A DNA stretch of 64,000 nucleotides. Source: an uncultured Phascolarctobacterium sp. Its GTDB lineage: Bacteria; Bacillota; Negativicutes; Acidaminococcales; Acidaminococcaceae. The stretch is from assembly GCF_937920985.1 (NCBI RefSeq), contig NZ_CALDXR010000059.1, positions 10,509 through 74,508 of the forward strand. Direction: 5' to 3'. A program made the position numbers and the translations under genes. Shown here piece after piece: positions 53,968 through 62,238 of the stretch (positions are counted from its first letter, which is position 1; each line of letters opens with the position of its first letter). The notes under the pieces are model-generated. The model made no database searches and was not told the DNA's origin. It saw only the letters and a list, made by a program, of their open reading frames with translations.

Positions 53968-55365
53968 TTATTTGGCAGCCTCTTCGGTTTTTTCTTCGGT
54001 TGCTTTAACAGCTTTTGCAGTTTTGGCAGCCTGTACCTTTACGGCAGTAGCAGGATTGCTCATCGGTACGCCGATAGAGGTTTCCAGTGCTGTCTTGGAG
54101 GTATTGTAATCATACAAAGCCTGTGTATAGTTGGTCTTAGCCTGAGTCAGCGCAACCTGAGCATCAAGCACGTCAGTGTTGGTGCCAACGCCGGACATAT
54201 AACGCAGCTGGGCAATGCGGTAATCCTCATCAGCCTGCTCTACAGCCAGCTTAGTGGTGCTGATACGTTTTTCTGCTTCGCGCAGTCCCAGGTAATTGCT
54301 GCGCACGTCCAGATTTACAGCGTTCACGGTATCGCGATATGTTTCCTCAGCCTTTTTCAAATCAGCTTCAGCGCCGTGAATCTTGGACAGAGTTACACCG
54401 GTATCGAAAACGTTTATGCTGACATTTACGCCGACACCCCATTTACCGTTTTCATCACCGGGCCAGCTGGTATCGCTCCATTGCTGGGTAGCGCTGGCAG
54501 CAACCTGCGGCATATGACCGCTGCGAGCAACCATCAAAGCGCCCTTGGCAGCGTCCACGCCATATTTAGCCTGCATCAGCTCCGGACGATGCTCGGCAGC
54601 ATAAGCCAGGCAGTCATCCATGTTTTGATCATAGGCATTATAAACAAGCAGATTATCGAGCTTCAGAGTGGTGTCCATCGGCAGGCCGACGATTTTGTTC
54701 ATGTTTGCTTCAGCAACCTGATAGGAATTTTCAGCCTGAATCAGGGTTTGCTTAGCATTGGCCAGCTCAACCTGAGAACGCAGCACATCTACCTTGGCTA
54801 CCACGCCAACGTCATACTGTGCCTGAACATTTTTCAGATGGTCCTCCAGACGGGTAACGGATTCAGCACTAAGCTTTTGCATATTATCAGCCTGCAGCAT
54901 TTTGAAATAACCGTCGGTAACGGTAGAACGCATCTCGTTATAGGTACGCTGTACGCCTACCTCGTTATATTGATAGTTAGCCTTAGCCTGTTTAATGGTA
55001 CCGCTTAATTTACCGCCGGTAAAAATAGGCAGAGAAGCACTCAGACCGTTGGCGTGATTATTGCCGATGCCCTTGGTCCAAAGACCGGGAGCAGCTTCAT
55101 GAAGATCATCATAACCGCCGCGCTGGGTAGTATGGCTTGCGCTGATGCTGATACCGCGGCTCTGGCGGGCAGCGTTGTAGCTGGCACGGGCACTGTCAAG
55201 CTCGTATTGGGCAATGCTTACGGTCGGATTGGTCTGGAAAGCACGCAGCATAGCGTCATCCAGGTTTAAAGCAACAGTCTCGCCGGCAAAAGCACTTTGG
55301 CTCAGTGCCATGGTCAGCGCTGCAGATAAAAGCAAGAAACGTTTTGTTAATTTATTTCTATTCAT
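53968..55365 (-). CDS. tolC: Outer-membrane efflux channel TolC, 465 aa
   Basis: ATG 55365 is preceded by TGGAGG; the earlier ATG at 55380 lies in the ribosome site. Signal peptide: KRFLLLSAALTMALSQSAFA. Two OEP repeats follow with NPTVSIAQYELDSARASYNA and VDVLRSQVELANAKQTLIQA in the first and YMSGVGTNTDVLDAQVALTQ in the second. It forms a trimeric exit duct. The Ala/Lys-rich tail (VQAAKTAKAVKATEEKTEEA) is dispensable-looking. Confidence 0.94.
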   Translation of the reverse strand: MNRNKLTKRFLLLSAALTMALSQSAFAGETVALNLDDAMLRAFQTNPTVSIAQYELDSARASYNAARQSRGISISASHTTQRGGYDDLHEAAPGLWTKGIGNNHANGLSASLPIFTGGKLSGTIKQAKANYQYNEVGVQRTYNEMRSTVTDGYFKMLQADNMQKLSAESVTRLEDHLKNVQAQYDVGVVAKVDVLRSQVELANAKQTLIQAENSYQVAEANMNKIVGLPMDTTLKLDNLLVYNAYDQNMDDCLAYAAEHRPELMQAKYGVDAAKGALMVARSGHMPQVAASATQQWSDTSWPGDENGKWGVGVNVSINVFDTGVTLSKIHGAEADLKKAEETYRDTVNAVNLDVRSNYLGLREAEKRISTTKLAVEQADEDYRIAQLRYMSGVGTNTDVLDAQVALTQAKTNYTQALYDYNTSKTALETSIGVPMSNPATAVKVQAAKTAKAVKATEEKTEEAAK

Positions 55366-55388
55366 CCGAAAAACCTCCATTTTCTAAA

Positions 55389-55442
55389 ACTGACTAACCA
55401 GTCAGTAGTAAAATTATATATTTATTTAGGGCTGTTTGTCAA
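55389..55442 (-). promoter_or_regulatory. tolC promoter with palindromic operator
   Basis: On the minus strand TTGACA (55437-55442), an 18-bp spacer and TATAAT (55413-55418) form a near-consensus promoter. Directly downstream, over the probable start point, lies ACTGACT-AACC-AGTCAGT (55389-55406), a perfect 7-bp inverted repeat, the style of a TetR-family operator. A repressor binding here would block tolC transcription; none is encoded in the window. Confidence 0.75.
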
Positions 55443-55449
55443 ATATTTT

Positions 55450-56718
55450 TTAGAAATAAGTACGCACACCCATATAAGTATTAGCTTTATTACCGCGCGC
55501 ATCCATGGTTTCGCCGTAAAGCGACAGGTTATCATGCAAACGGAATTCGCCGCCCAGACGCACCTTGAGATCATCAAAGTCATATAACTGGGAATACAAT
55601 CTGAAGTCCCTGCCTAAATCGTAGCTGGCGCCGACACCGAAATCTCCCTGCATCGCACCCATGCTGAAGGCTGCGTTGCCATACTGACGGCCTACGAGGA
55701 AATCAAATTTATTGGCATTGCCGATATCATAACCGCCCATATAAAGGAAGGTATCATCTGCCGGGTGCAGCGTTACGCCCAAGCTGCCGCGCCAATCGCC
55801 GCCCTTGGCGGCAAAGCCGGCGTCAGTTGAAACCTTCGCTTCGGTAAGCGTTCCCAAAATTTTGTTGGCACGCTCGCTCGTTTCTTTAACGTTGACCAGC
55901 GTTTCCTTCAGCGATTTTTGTGTCACAGGATCCTTGGCTACTGTTTCCAGCACCTCAACAATATTTTCCATACGCTTACTGGTATCTGCCATATTTTGGG
56001 CAATGGCAGCCACGTTCTGGCCCGTCTTGCCGTTATTATCCACACCGGCCATAATGCTTTCGATATGGGCCGCCGTGCCGTTCATGCGCTGGCTCAGCTC
56101 GTTAATCTGATGAATCATCGAAGTAATATCCTGCTGGTTAGCTACTGCCACATCAGCCATAACCTTCGTGAAGGTATTCATGTTCTCAGCGATATCATTC
56201 ATATTCTTAAAGCCGGATTTCATGGACTGCTGGACTTCCTTATCGCCAAAAACATTTTCAAAGGCATTGGCGATATTTTCCATACGCTTCACCAAATCAC
56301 CGGAGGAAGCAAAGAATTCATCAATACCACCGCCGGCAACACCATTAATCGTGCTGCCTTCGGCTACATAACCCTGTCCCTGCTTGGTAGGCGGGATAAC
56401 ACTGACATATTTTTCACCCATAATACCGTCAGAAGAAATCGTAAAGGTTGCTCCCTGCGGTATTTTGATATCGTCATTAATTTCTGTGATAACCTCTACC
56501 TTATCCGGTGCCACATTAATCTTTTTGACCGTGCCCACCTGCACGCCTGCATAGCGCACAACATGTCCTGGCATCAGACCGCTGACCTGAGGATAGTTAA
56601 TGCGCAGCTCATAGCCCTTTTTGCCAAAGCTGAAAGCACCCATAAAGGTAATAATGCCTGCCAGCACTACTGCGCCGCCTAACGCAAAGGCACCAACCTT
56701 AACCTCACTGCTGCTCAT
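55450..56718 (-). CDS. mlaD: MCE protein MlaD with C-terminal outer-membrane barrel-like domain, 422 aa
   Basis: An N-terminal membrane helix (VGAFALGGAVVLAGIITFMG) precedes one MCE domain (about 35-115; YPQVSGLMPGHVVRYAGVQV and GIMGEKYVSVIPP). A helical stretch (130-300) follows, and the last 115 residues alternate polar and hydrophobic with aromatic girdles (FLYMGGYDIGNANKF, LYSQLYDFDDLKVRLGGEF) and end in Tyr-Phe, typical of a barrel's last strand. E. coli MlaD is less than half as long. A trans-envelope MlaD of this kind has been described in Veillonella. It overlaps mlaF by 14 nt. Confidence 0.92.
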   Translation of the reverse strand: MSSSEVKVGAFALGGAVVLAGIITFMGAFSFGKKGYELRINYPQVSGLMPGHVVRYAGVQVGTVKKINVAPDKVEVITEINDDIKIPQGATFTISSDGIMGEKYVSVIPPTKQGQGYVAEGSTINGVAGGGIDEFFASSGDLVKRMENIANAFENVFGDKEVQQSMKSGFKNMNDIAENMNTFTKVMADVAVANQQDITSMIHQINELSQRMNGTAAHIESIMAGVDNNGKTGQNVAAIAQNMADTSKRMENIVEVLETVAKDPVTQKSLKETLVNVKETSERANKILGTLTEAKVSTDAGFAAKGGDWRGSLGVTLHPADDTFLYMGGYDIGNANKFDFLVGRQYGNAAFSMGAMQGDFGVGASYDLGRDFRLYSQLYDFDDLKVRLGGEFRLHDNLSLYGETMDARGNKANTYMGVRTYF

Positions 56719-57475
56719 TTTTCTCCTCCTCTTTCAATTCCATGCCGTTAATAAAAGCCTTCACGACTAGATTAGTACTGTTTTTTATCTCCGCCACTGT
56801 GCCCAGCTGCACAATGCGTCCATTATATAGCATAGCGATACGGTCTGCAGCATAATAGGCTGATTCCATATCGTGTGTTACCAAAACCGAAGTTACTCCC
56901 AGCGTCTGCTGGGTTTTGCGTATCAGCCTGCTGATGGTCATCGTCATCACCGGGTCCAAACCGGAGGTCGGTTCATCATAAAAAACCATCTGCGGCTGCA
57001 TGGCCAGCGCCCGCGCCAGACCGACGCGCTTTTTCATACCACCGGAAAGCTCTGTCGGCATCATCTTCTGCGTACCCGGCATGCCCACCATTTCCAATAA
57101 TTGGCTGACGCGCTCCTGTATTTCCTCCTCCGGCAGCTTAAAATGCCGCCGCAGGCCGAAGGCTACATTCTCGCCTACGCTCAGAAAGTCGAATAAAGCG
57201 GAATACTGGAACACTACGCCCATATGCTGGCGCAACCCATCCCATTCATCCTCTGTGAAGGAGCTTACCTCCTGACTGTCGATAACAATACTGCCGGAAG
57301 TAGGTGCCAGCAGTCCTGTCAGCAGCTTGATAATCGTGCTCTTGCCTGTACCGGACGGGCCGATAACCGCCAGTGTTTCCCCCTGACGTACAGCCAAATC
57401 AAGATTATCAAGAATCACCTTGCTGCCAAAGGCCATTTTAAGTTGTCGGAGCTGAATCATTGCTGCATTTGACAT
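56705..57475 (-). CDS. mlaF: Phospholipid ABC transporter ATPase MlaF, 256 aa
   Basis: GPSGTGKST (38-46), LSGGMKKRVGLARALA, MVFYDEPTSGLDP and VTHDM are present; PTSGSIVIDSQEVSSFTE is in the usual place. It powers MlaE and MlaD in moving phospholipids between membranes. It follows mlaE by 12 nt. Confidence 0.95.
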   Translation of the reverse strand: MSNAAMIQLRQLKMAFGSKVILDNLDLAVRQGETLAVIGPSGTGKSTIIKLLTGLLAPTSGSIVIDSQEVSSFTEDEWDGLRQHMGVVFQYSALFDFLSVGENVAFGLRRHFKLPEEEIQERVSQLLEMVGMPGTQKMMPTELSGGMKKRVGLARALAMQPQMVFYDEPTSGLDPVMTMTISRLIRKTQQTLGVTSVLVTHDMESAYYAADRIAMLYNGRIVQLGTVAEIKNSTNLVVKAFINGMELKEEEKNEQQ

Positions 57476-57487
57476 TTTTCCGGCTCC

Positions 57488-58258
57488 TTACACATACAAA
57501 ATAATCGAAAGAAAATAGTTGGTGATAAACACCAGAATAATCGAAAGCACTACCGAGGCTGTAGTCGCCAGGCCAACGCCTTCCGCGCCATTCGGCGCGT
57601 TCAGGCCCTTATAGCAGCCTACGATAGCAATTATCGCACCAAAGACACAGCTTTTGACCATACCGCCAAACACGTCATAGAACTCTGCCAGTGTCCTGAT
57701 AGAATTTTCATAAGTAAAGCTGCCGATGCCGGCGTAATAATGCGCCACCACCCAGCCGCCGATGTTACCGATAAGGTTAGCAAAAAGCACCAATAAAGGC
57801 ATCATCAGCACCAGCGCAATAAAGCGCGGCACCACCAGATAGCTCACAGGATTGGCAGCCATAACACGCAGCGCGTCAATCTGCTCGGTAACCTTCATCG
57901 TACCAAGCTCCGCTGCAATCGCCGCACCGATACGGCCGGCAACAACAACGCCTGTCAGCACTGGCACCAGCTCACGCGCCATGGCGATAGCCACAATGCC
58001 GCCTACGGTAGAGGACGCCCCCAGACGCACGAACTCCTTGGCTGTCTGTACGGAAAAAACCATACCGGTACAGAGAATCGTCATCATCACAATTGGCAGC
58101 GAATCTGCTCCCAAAAGTGCCATCTGACGCACAACCTCCTTGCCATTGGCGTCCTTCAGACGACGCAGCGTAGCCAGCAGCAGCAGCGTCAGCCTGCCGC
58201 TGGCCGCACAAAAGGCTAATATTCTGTTGCCCATTGCTTCACAGATAGATTTCAGCAT
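57488..58258 (-). CDS. mlaE: Phospholipid ABC transporter permease MlaE, 256 aa
   Basis: ATG 58258 (AAGGA seven bases upstream) starts MLKSICEAMGNRILAFCAAS; the open frame is 43 codons longer but without support. Conserved MlaE parts are VRQMALLGADSLPIVMMTIL, GIVAIAMARELVPVLTGVVV, RIGAAIAAELGTMKVTEQID and ALRVMAANPVSYLVVPR. Five to six membrane helices are seen. First gene of mlaEFD. Confidence 0.94.
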   Translation of the reverse strand: MLKSICEAMGNRILAFCAASGRLTLLLLATLRRLKDANGKEVVRQMALLGADSLPIVMMTILCTGMVFSVQTAKEFVRLGASSTVGGIVAIAMARELVPVLTGVVVAGRIGAAIAAELGTMKVTEQIDALRVMAANPVSYLVVPRFIALVLMMPLLVLFANLIGNIGGWVVAHYYAGIGSFTYENSIRTLAEFYDVFGGMVKSCVFGAIIAIVGCYKGLNAPNGAEGVGLATTASVVLSIILVFITNYFLSIILYV

Positions 58259-58396
58259 TTTTATATCCTTATCTTCAGCTTTTTCTACATAATCATTATA
58301 CCGCCAAATTATGGCGAATGTATGACGCAAAGAGGCCATACCGATACAGTAACTGGAAAATTTTTGTTTAGCGAAAGAAATTATCACTCTGCAAGT

Positions 58397-60064
58397 TTAC
58401 TTTTCAACGGTAAGCATGACTTCGCTCTCGCCGTCAATAATAAAATCAAAGGGATACTTCTGCTTGAACGGAGAGCCCTGCAGCATACCCGCAAGGCCTG
58501 CATCGTTAGCAGCAGCCTCCGGATTCGGCGGCTGCATTTGTCCCATCGCCACATCAATAATCAGCTCATTATTCTTGTCGGCTGTATTCACGCTCTTGAT
58601 ATAATCGCTGAGCTTGTGACGTGTTTCCTTCTTCTTGGCTGCTGGAACACCTTCAGCCTGCTGCTTGCGCAGCAATTCGATAGCCCATGCCATGCTGCTG
58701 CCACCGCGTACGTTCAGCGCCAGCTTGCCACCCGGATGATCCTTAGGCACCTTGAAATAAACTGTCCTGGTAAATTCTTCGCCACGATAAGGCTTCATAG
58801 TAACATCAACAGCTACCTTATCACCGGACTTAACCTTGGCATTCTTGATGCGCACGTTAAGAATTTCCGCCACCTGTACCGCATTGCTGACCTCAACCTC
58901 TACGTTGATGCCATAAAGCTGCACCGGCTCAAACTTATTCTGCATCAGAATCGTTATCGCCTCCGTCAGCTCTGCATCAAGATTCTTCAGCAGCGCATCA
59001 TTGGAATAATACATATTTTCGCGGTCAATCGTCAGCATTTCCTTCTTGCTGTCCACGCCGGTGATTGTAAAATGCAGCTTGGCTGTGCCACCGCCATTAC
59101 GGTCCACAGTCTTGCTCACAGTATTGACTACTGCTGCATCGACCATCGAAGGCACCAGCTGCGGATCATCAATCAGACGCATACGCATGCTGTTGGCCTG
59201 ACCGCGGCTGCTATCGTTAACCGTAACAAACATCGGAATAGAATCGGGCTGCTTGCCGACTACGCCGCCGATACCGCTGGCACGGTCCTGCGTAATGCTG
59301 CCGATAGCCTCACCCAGATTGCCTACCTTATAGCTGCTCTGCAGGTTAGGCACTACGCCCAGCACCCACACCTTATTCATAAAGAAATTGCTGCTGCCGC
59401 GCTGCATAAAGGGGTGGCCGAAGGCCAGAATCTTACCGCTGTCATCGGTCCAGGTAACAGTACCGAGAGCGCCAAGAGTCATATCACCCTGCATCAGAGC
59501 CACGCCGACACTGCTGCCCGGCTCCAGCGGCTTAGCGCTGGAAGCGCCGGCAGCACCGCTGTTGATTGCTGTAAGACCGAAAGGCTGCAGCTTCTCCTGC
59601 AGATATTCCATGCCGTATTCCGTAAAACCGCCTGCCATCAGCGCCGTTCCCTTAGGAATCCAGTCTGCCGGCAGCTCTTTCGGTTCGTCCAGAAGCGGTA
59701 GCATTTTGCCGATTGGTGTTAGGAAGCAGTAATGCGGGTCGTTGAAGGTCTTGCCGAAGGCCACAGCACCGACAAGTCTGCCGTCTACATAAACAGGACT
59801 GCCGCTCATGCCCTGAGCAACACCGCCTGTCTTTTCAATCAGATCGCCGTAAAGGCGCACAAAAATATTATAACCCATAGCTTCACTGCCGTTGACGCCT
59901 AATATTTCTACATTGAAGGTTTCAATAGTATCACCGCTGATAACGGTTTTGCCTATGCCCTGCATACCTGCGCGCAGGTCACGCACCGGCATCAAAGGAA
60001 CATTGGCGGCAGCTGCCGTCAGCATCTGGCAGCAAAACAATAATGCTAATAAAAATACTCTCAT
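58397..60064 (-). CDS. SpoIVB/S55-type peptidase-domain protein, 555 aa
   Basis: Signal peptide MRVFLLALLFCCQMLTAAAA. GMSGSPVYVDGRLVGAVAFG (85-104) holds a likely nucleophile Ser87 of the S55 fold, and ILAFGHPFMQ follows about 115 residues later. The rest is beta-rich with TDDSGK and a C-terminal region including MGQMQPPNPEAA. SpoIVB normally acts in sporulation signalling; this protein sits before mlaE and has an exported N-terminus. The order Ser before His differs from SpoIVB, so activity is unproven. It starts about 100 nt after the lipoyl-like gene, past a terminator. Confidence 0.82.
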   Translation of the reverse strand: MRVFLLALLFCCQMLTAAAANVPLMPVRDLRAGMQGIGKTVISGDTIETFNVEILGVNGSEAMGYNIFVRLYGDLIEKTGGVAQGMSGSPVYVDGRLVGAVAFGKTFNDPHYCFLTPIGKMLPLLDEPKELPADWIPKGTALMAGGFTEYGMEYLQEKLQPFGLTAINSGAAGASSAKPLEPGSSVGVALMQGDMTLGALGTVTWTDDSGKILAFGHPFMQRGSSNFFMNKVWVLGVVPNLQSSYKVGNLGEAIGSITQDRASGIGGVVGKQPDSIPMFVTVNDSSRGQANSMRMRLIDDPQLVPSMVDAAVVNTVSKTVDRNGGGTAKLHFTITGVDSKKEMLTIDRENMYYSNDALLKNLDAELTEAITILMQNKFEPVQLYGINVEVEVSNAVQVAEILNVRIKNAKVKSGDKVAVDVTMKPYRGEEFTRTVYFKVPKDHPGGKLALNVRGGSSMAWAIELLRKQQAEGVPAAKKKETRHKLSDYIKSVNTADKNNELIIDVAMGQMQPPNPEAAANDAGLAGMLQGSPFKQKYPFDFIIDGESEVMLTVEK

Positions 60065-60127
60065 ACTCGCTCCTAATAATAAAATATTTACCGGTCCGCT
60101 TCCGGTATTTTGTTCTATAATACTACA

Positions 60128-60160
60128 AAAACCGGCGGCTAAGAAGCTCGCCGGTTTTCT
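60128..60160 (-). terminator. Terminator after the lipoyl-like lipoprotein gene
   Basis: A 7-bp GC stem ACCGGCG/CGCCGGT (60131-60137, 60149-60155), extendable by A-T pairs, has T-runs on both sides, so it may work in both directions. It starts 12 nt after the stop of the 100-aa gene. Confidence 0.8.
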
Positions 60161-60166
60161 TTACCG

Positions 60167-60469
60167 TTATTCACTCACCTTAGCTACAACCTGCTGTGCC
60201 TCAATCTTATCACCGGGTTTAACCAGTACCTGGCTAACCTTACCTGCAGTTGTAGCACGTGCAGCAGCAATACTGCCGCCAGCTATAGATTTTACCTTTA
60301 CCAGAATGTCACCCTGCTTAACCTGGGTGCCCTCCTGTACCAGTCCATCGGCAACTACAATACCGCTGACAGCGGCGCGCTGGTCAGTCACAGCAGCACA
60401 GCCAACGGCAGCAAGTGTAAAGATGCCTAAAGCGGCAATAGTCAAAATCACTATCAACTTTTTACCCAT
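60167..60469 (-). CDS. Biotin/lipoyl-domain-like lipoprotein, 100 aa
   Basis: ATG 60469 with GAGGTGA five bases upstream. MGKKLIVILTIAALGIFTLA leads to a lipobox (AAVGC). Residues 30-100 fold like a biotinyl/lipoyl hairpin: GLVQEGTQVKQGDILVKVKS and GKVSQVLVKPGDKIEAQQVV. The usual acceptor Lys motif is replaced by AGGSIAAARAT, so it is unlikely to be biotinylated and is more like the stem of an HlyD-type adaptor. Possible partner of the downstream envelope genes. Confidence 0.75.
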   Translation of the reverse strand: MGKKLIVILTIAALGIFTLAAVGCAAVTDQRAAVSGIVVADGLVQEGTQVKQGDILVKVKSIAGGSIAAARATTAGKVSQVLVKPGDKIEAQQVVAKVSE

Positions 60470-60634
60470 GTGACTCACCTCATTTCAGATATATTTCTCT
60501 AACATAAATTATACAGCCTCAGCAATATTTTGACAAGTGAACAGACTGTAAACCGCTCTTAAATAAAACATTATGAAAATCATCTGCAGTTAAAAAATTA
60601 CCGGCACATAATTTTTTACGCTTTTTTTGCCTAT

Positions 60635-60689
60635 CCTACCCGAAATCACCCTTTGGGGTAGGGTGCAAAAGCGTTTTTTTGGCTATAAT
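60635..60689 (+). promoter_or_regulatory. Promoter region with inverted repeat before the SH3b gene
   Basis: TATAAT (60684-60689, plus strand) lies 48 nt before the start. The inverted repeat CCTACCC/GGGTAGG (60635-60641, 60656-60662) covers the -35 position, where no consensus box is seen. This suggests an activator or repressor site. Confidence 0.4.
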
Positions 60690-60737
60690 ATAAGCATCAA
60701 AGAATATAATTTCCACATCTGGAAAGGAGATGTTGTT

Positions 60738-61532
60738 ATGAAAATCAAAAATTTTGCTATTGGAGCACTGGCAGCAGCAATGCTCTTCACCGGCACATCT
60801 GTTATGGAGGCAGCAGTCTATAATACCTCCGCAAGCAGACTCCCTACTAATATTGACTCCCGCTGCGGCAGAACAGAAGCCTTTCTGCTGAAAAATACCC
60901 GCTTTGATGTAAAGCATACCATGACCGAAAAATATGCTGAGGAATATGTTGCTCCCTGCTTCAGCCGCAAGGGCATCTACATCAGCGATATGGAGGCCAA
61001 AGCTATTGCCTTTGCCGCCTTGCAGATGTATGATGTGCAGCAAAGCAGCAACGGCTCCACAGTGAGCTTCAGTGCCAAGGGCGAAGCCGATTCCGGTGAT
61101 GGTGATTACTGGCTGACTACTATTTATGAAAACAAAAAATATATCAATGCCTTTATCAGTACCTACGATGATCTCTGCACCGAAAACGCACACTCTGTCC
61201 CTGCCAGCAAAGGCTATGCTCAATATGGGGACAGCATGTCTGCCGAAGTTTTACAAGTCATCAATCAAAGAAGATACAACCTCTACAGCAAATTTGAAAA
61301 CATGGACAGCTATTGGGCTCCCGGCGTAAGACTGGTTTTAACCGGCGACTATGTAAACTTCCGCACCGCCCCCTCCACAGGCAGCAATGTAATTGATTCG
61401 CTGATGTCCGGCGAAGAAATAGCACCGTTAGAAGGCGCATTCGAAGCCGAAGGCCGCCAATGGTGGAAGGCTATTAACGCTCAAGGCGAGGTTGGCTATG
61501 TAAGTGCAGATTTTGTACGCGTAGCCTGCTAA
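60738..61532 (+). CDS. Secreted SH3b-domain protein, 264 aa
   Basis: ATG 60738 with GGAAAGGAGATG upstream; the frame runs 37 codons back without a start site. Signal peptide IGALAAAMLFTGTSVMEAA. The C-terminal 65 residues are a bacterial SH3 domain (VRLVLTGDYVNFRTAPSTGS, WWKAINAQGEVGYVSADFVR) that commonly binds peptidoglycan stem peptides. The middle part is unknown. Adjacent to an L,D-transpeptidase, so a cell-wall role is likely. Confidence 0.85.
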   Translation: MKIKNFAIGALAAAMLFTGTSVMEAAVYNTSASRLPTNIDSRCGRTEAFLLKNTRFDVKHTMTEKYAEEYVAPCFSRKGIYISDMEAKAIAFAALQMYDVQQSSNGSTVSFSAKGEADSGDGDYWLTTIYENKKYINAFISTYDDLCTENAHSVPASKGYAQYGDSMSAEVLQVINQRRYNLYSKFENMDSYWAPGVRLVLTGDYVNFRTAPSTGSNVIDSLMSGEEIAPLEGAFEAEGRQWWKAINAQGEVGYVSADFVRVAC

Positions 61533-61556
61533 ATAAGCTTTAAGGAAGTATCAGCA

Positions 61557-62153
61557 ATGCTCAAAAAACTTTTAGGCTTAATATTTAGCGTCTGCCTGCT
61601 GCTAAGCTGCAGCTTGGCAGCTGCGGCGCCTGCCTCCGCGCTGTTCGGCAACGCCAGATATCTCATCTGCATCCACAAGCAAAGCTACCGCCTTGACGTC
61701 TATCAGCAGGGTGTGGAGGAAGCAGTCTGTAGCTATCCTATCGCTGTTGCCAAAAACCCCGGCGACAAGCAGTACACCGGTGACAACCGTACCCCCACCT
61801 CCTGGGGCAGCGCAGCAGCAATTCCCTCCTACTACACAGGTGCGGCAGTAGGCGTGCCTTCAGCGCAGGTTCCCTTCCGCATCGAGGAGGTTTGCCCGGC
61901 GCATTACTGGACGCACGATTTCGGTGACGGCAAGGGCGTAATCGAAGGCGCCTATGGTCCCTGGTTCCTTTCGCTGGACACCGGCTGGATAGGCATCGGC
62001 ATTCACGGTACGCATGACCCCGCCTCTATCGGCACCATGGCCTCCGAAGGCTGTATCCGCCTGCGCAATGAGGATATCCAAAGCCTGAAGGAGCTTGTCT
62101 GCAGCGATGATAACGGCGGCATCGGCACCGGCGTAATCATCACCGAGGATTAA
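61557..62153 (+). CDS. Secreted L,D-transpeptidase (YkuD family), 198 aa
   Basis: Signal peptide MLKKLLGLIFSVCLLLSCSL. The YkuD core has His150 in GIGIHGTHDPASIG and Cys166 in SEGCIRLRNEDI, the catalytic pair. It crosslinks peptidoglycan via meso-diaminopimelate or anchors proteins to it. AAGGAAG precedes the start. Its stop is followed by a bidirectional terminator. Confidence 0.93.
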   Translation: MLKKLLGLIFSVCLLLSCSLAAAAPASALFGNARYLICIHKQSYRLDVYQQGVEEAVCSYPIAVAKNPGDKQYTGDNRTPTSWGSAAAIPSYYTGAAVGVPSAQVPFRIEEVCPAHYWTHDFGDGKGVIEGAYGPWFLSLDTGWIGIGIHGTHDPASIGTMASEGCIRLRNEDIQSLKELVCSDDNGGIGTGVIITED

Positions 62154-62173
62154 ACTATAACCCGCAACAACAA

Positions 62174-62216
62174 AACAAGGAGCTGTCACAGCTAACGCGT
62201 GACAGCCCCTTGTTTT
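62174..62216. terminator. Bidirectional terminator between convergent genes
   Basis: A long stem AACAAGG-A-GCTGTCAC pairs with GTGACAGC-C-CCTTGTT (62174-62189, 62199-62214), followed by TTTTTT on the plus strand and T-rich sequence on the minus strand. It serves the transpeptidase gene and the convergent NAGPA-type gene. Confidence 0.9.
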
Positions 62217-62238
62217 TTATTTTGCCTATATAACCAGC

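Noticed and set aside
58322..59701. 459-codon plus-strand frame opposite the S55-type gene
   Set aside because: His/Leu-rich shadow of the real minus-strand gene, no start site or motif.
60167..60469. Biotin carboxyl carrier protein
   Set aside because: The acceptor Lys motif (MKM-like) is missing and the protein has a lipobox.
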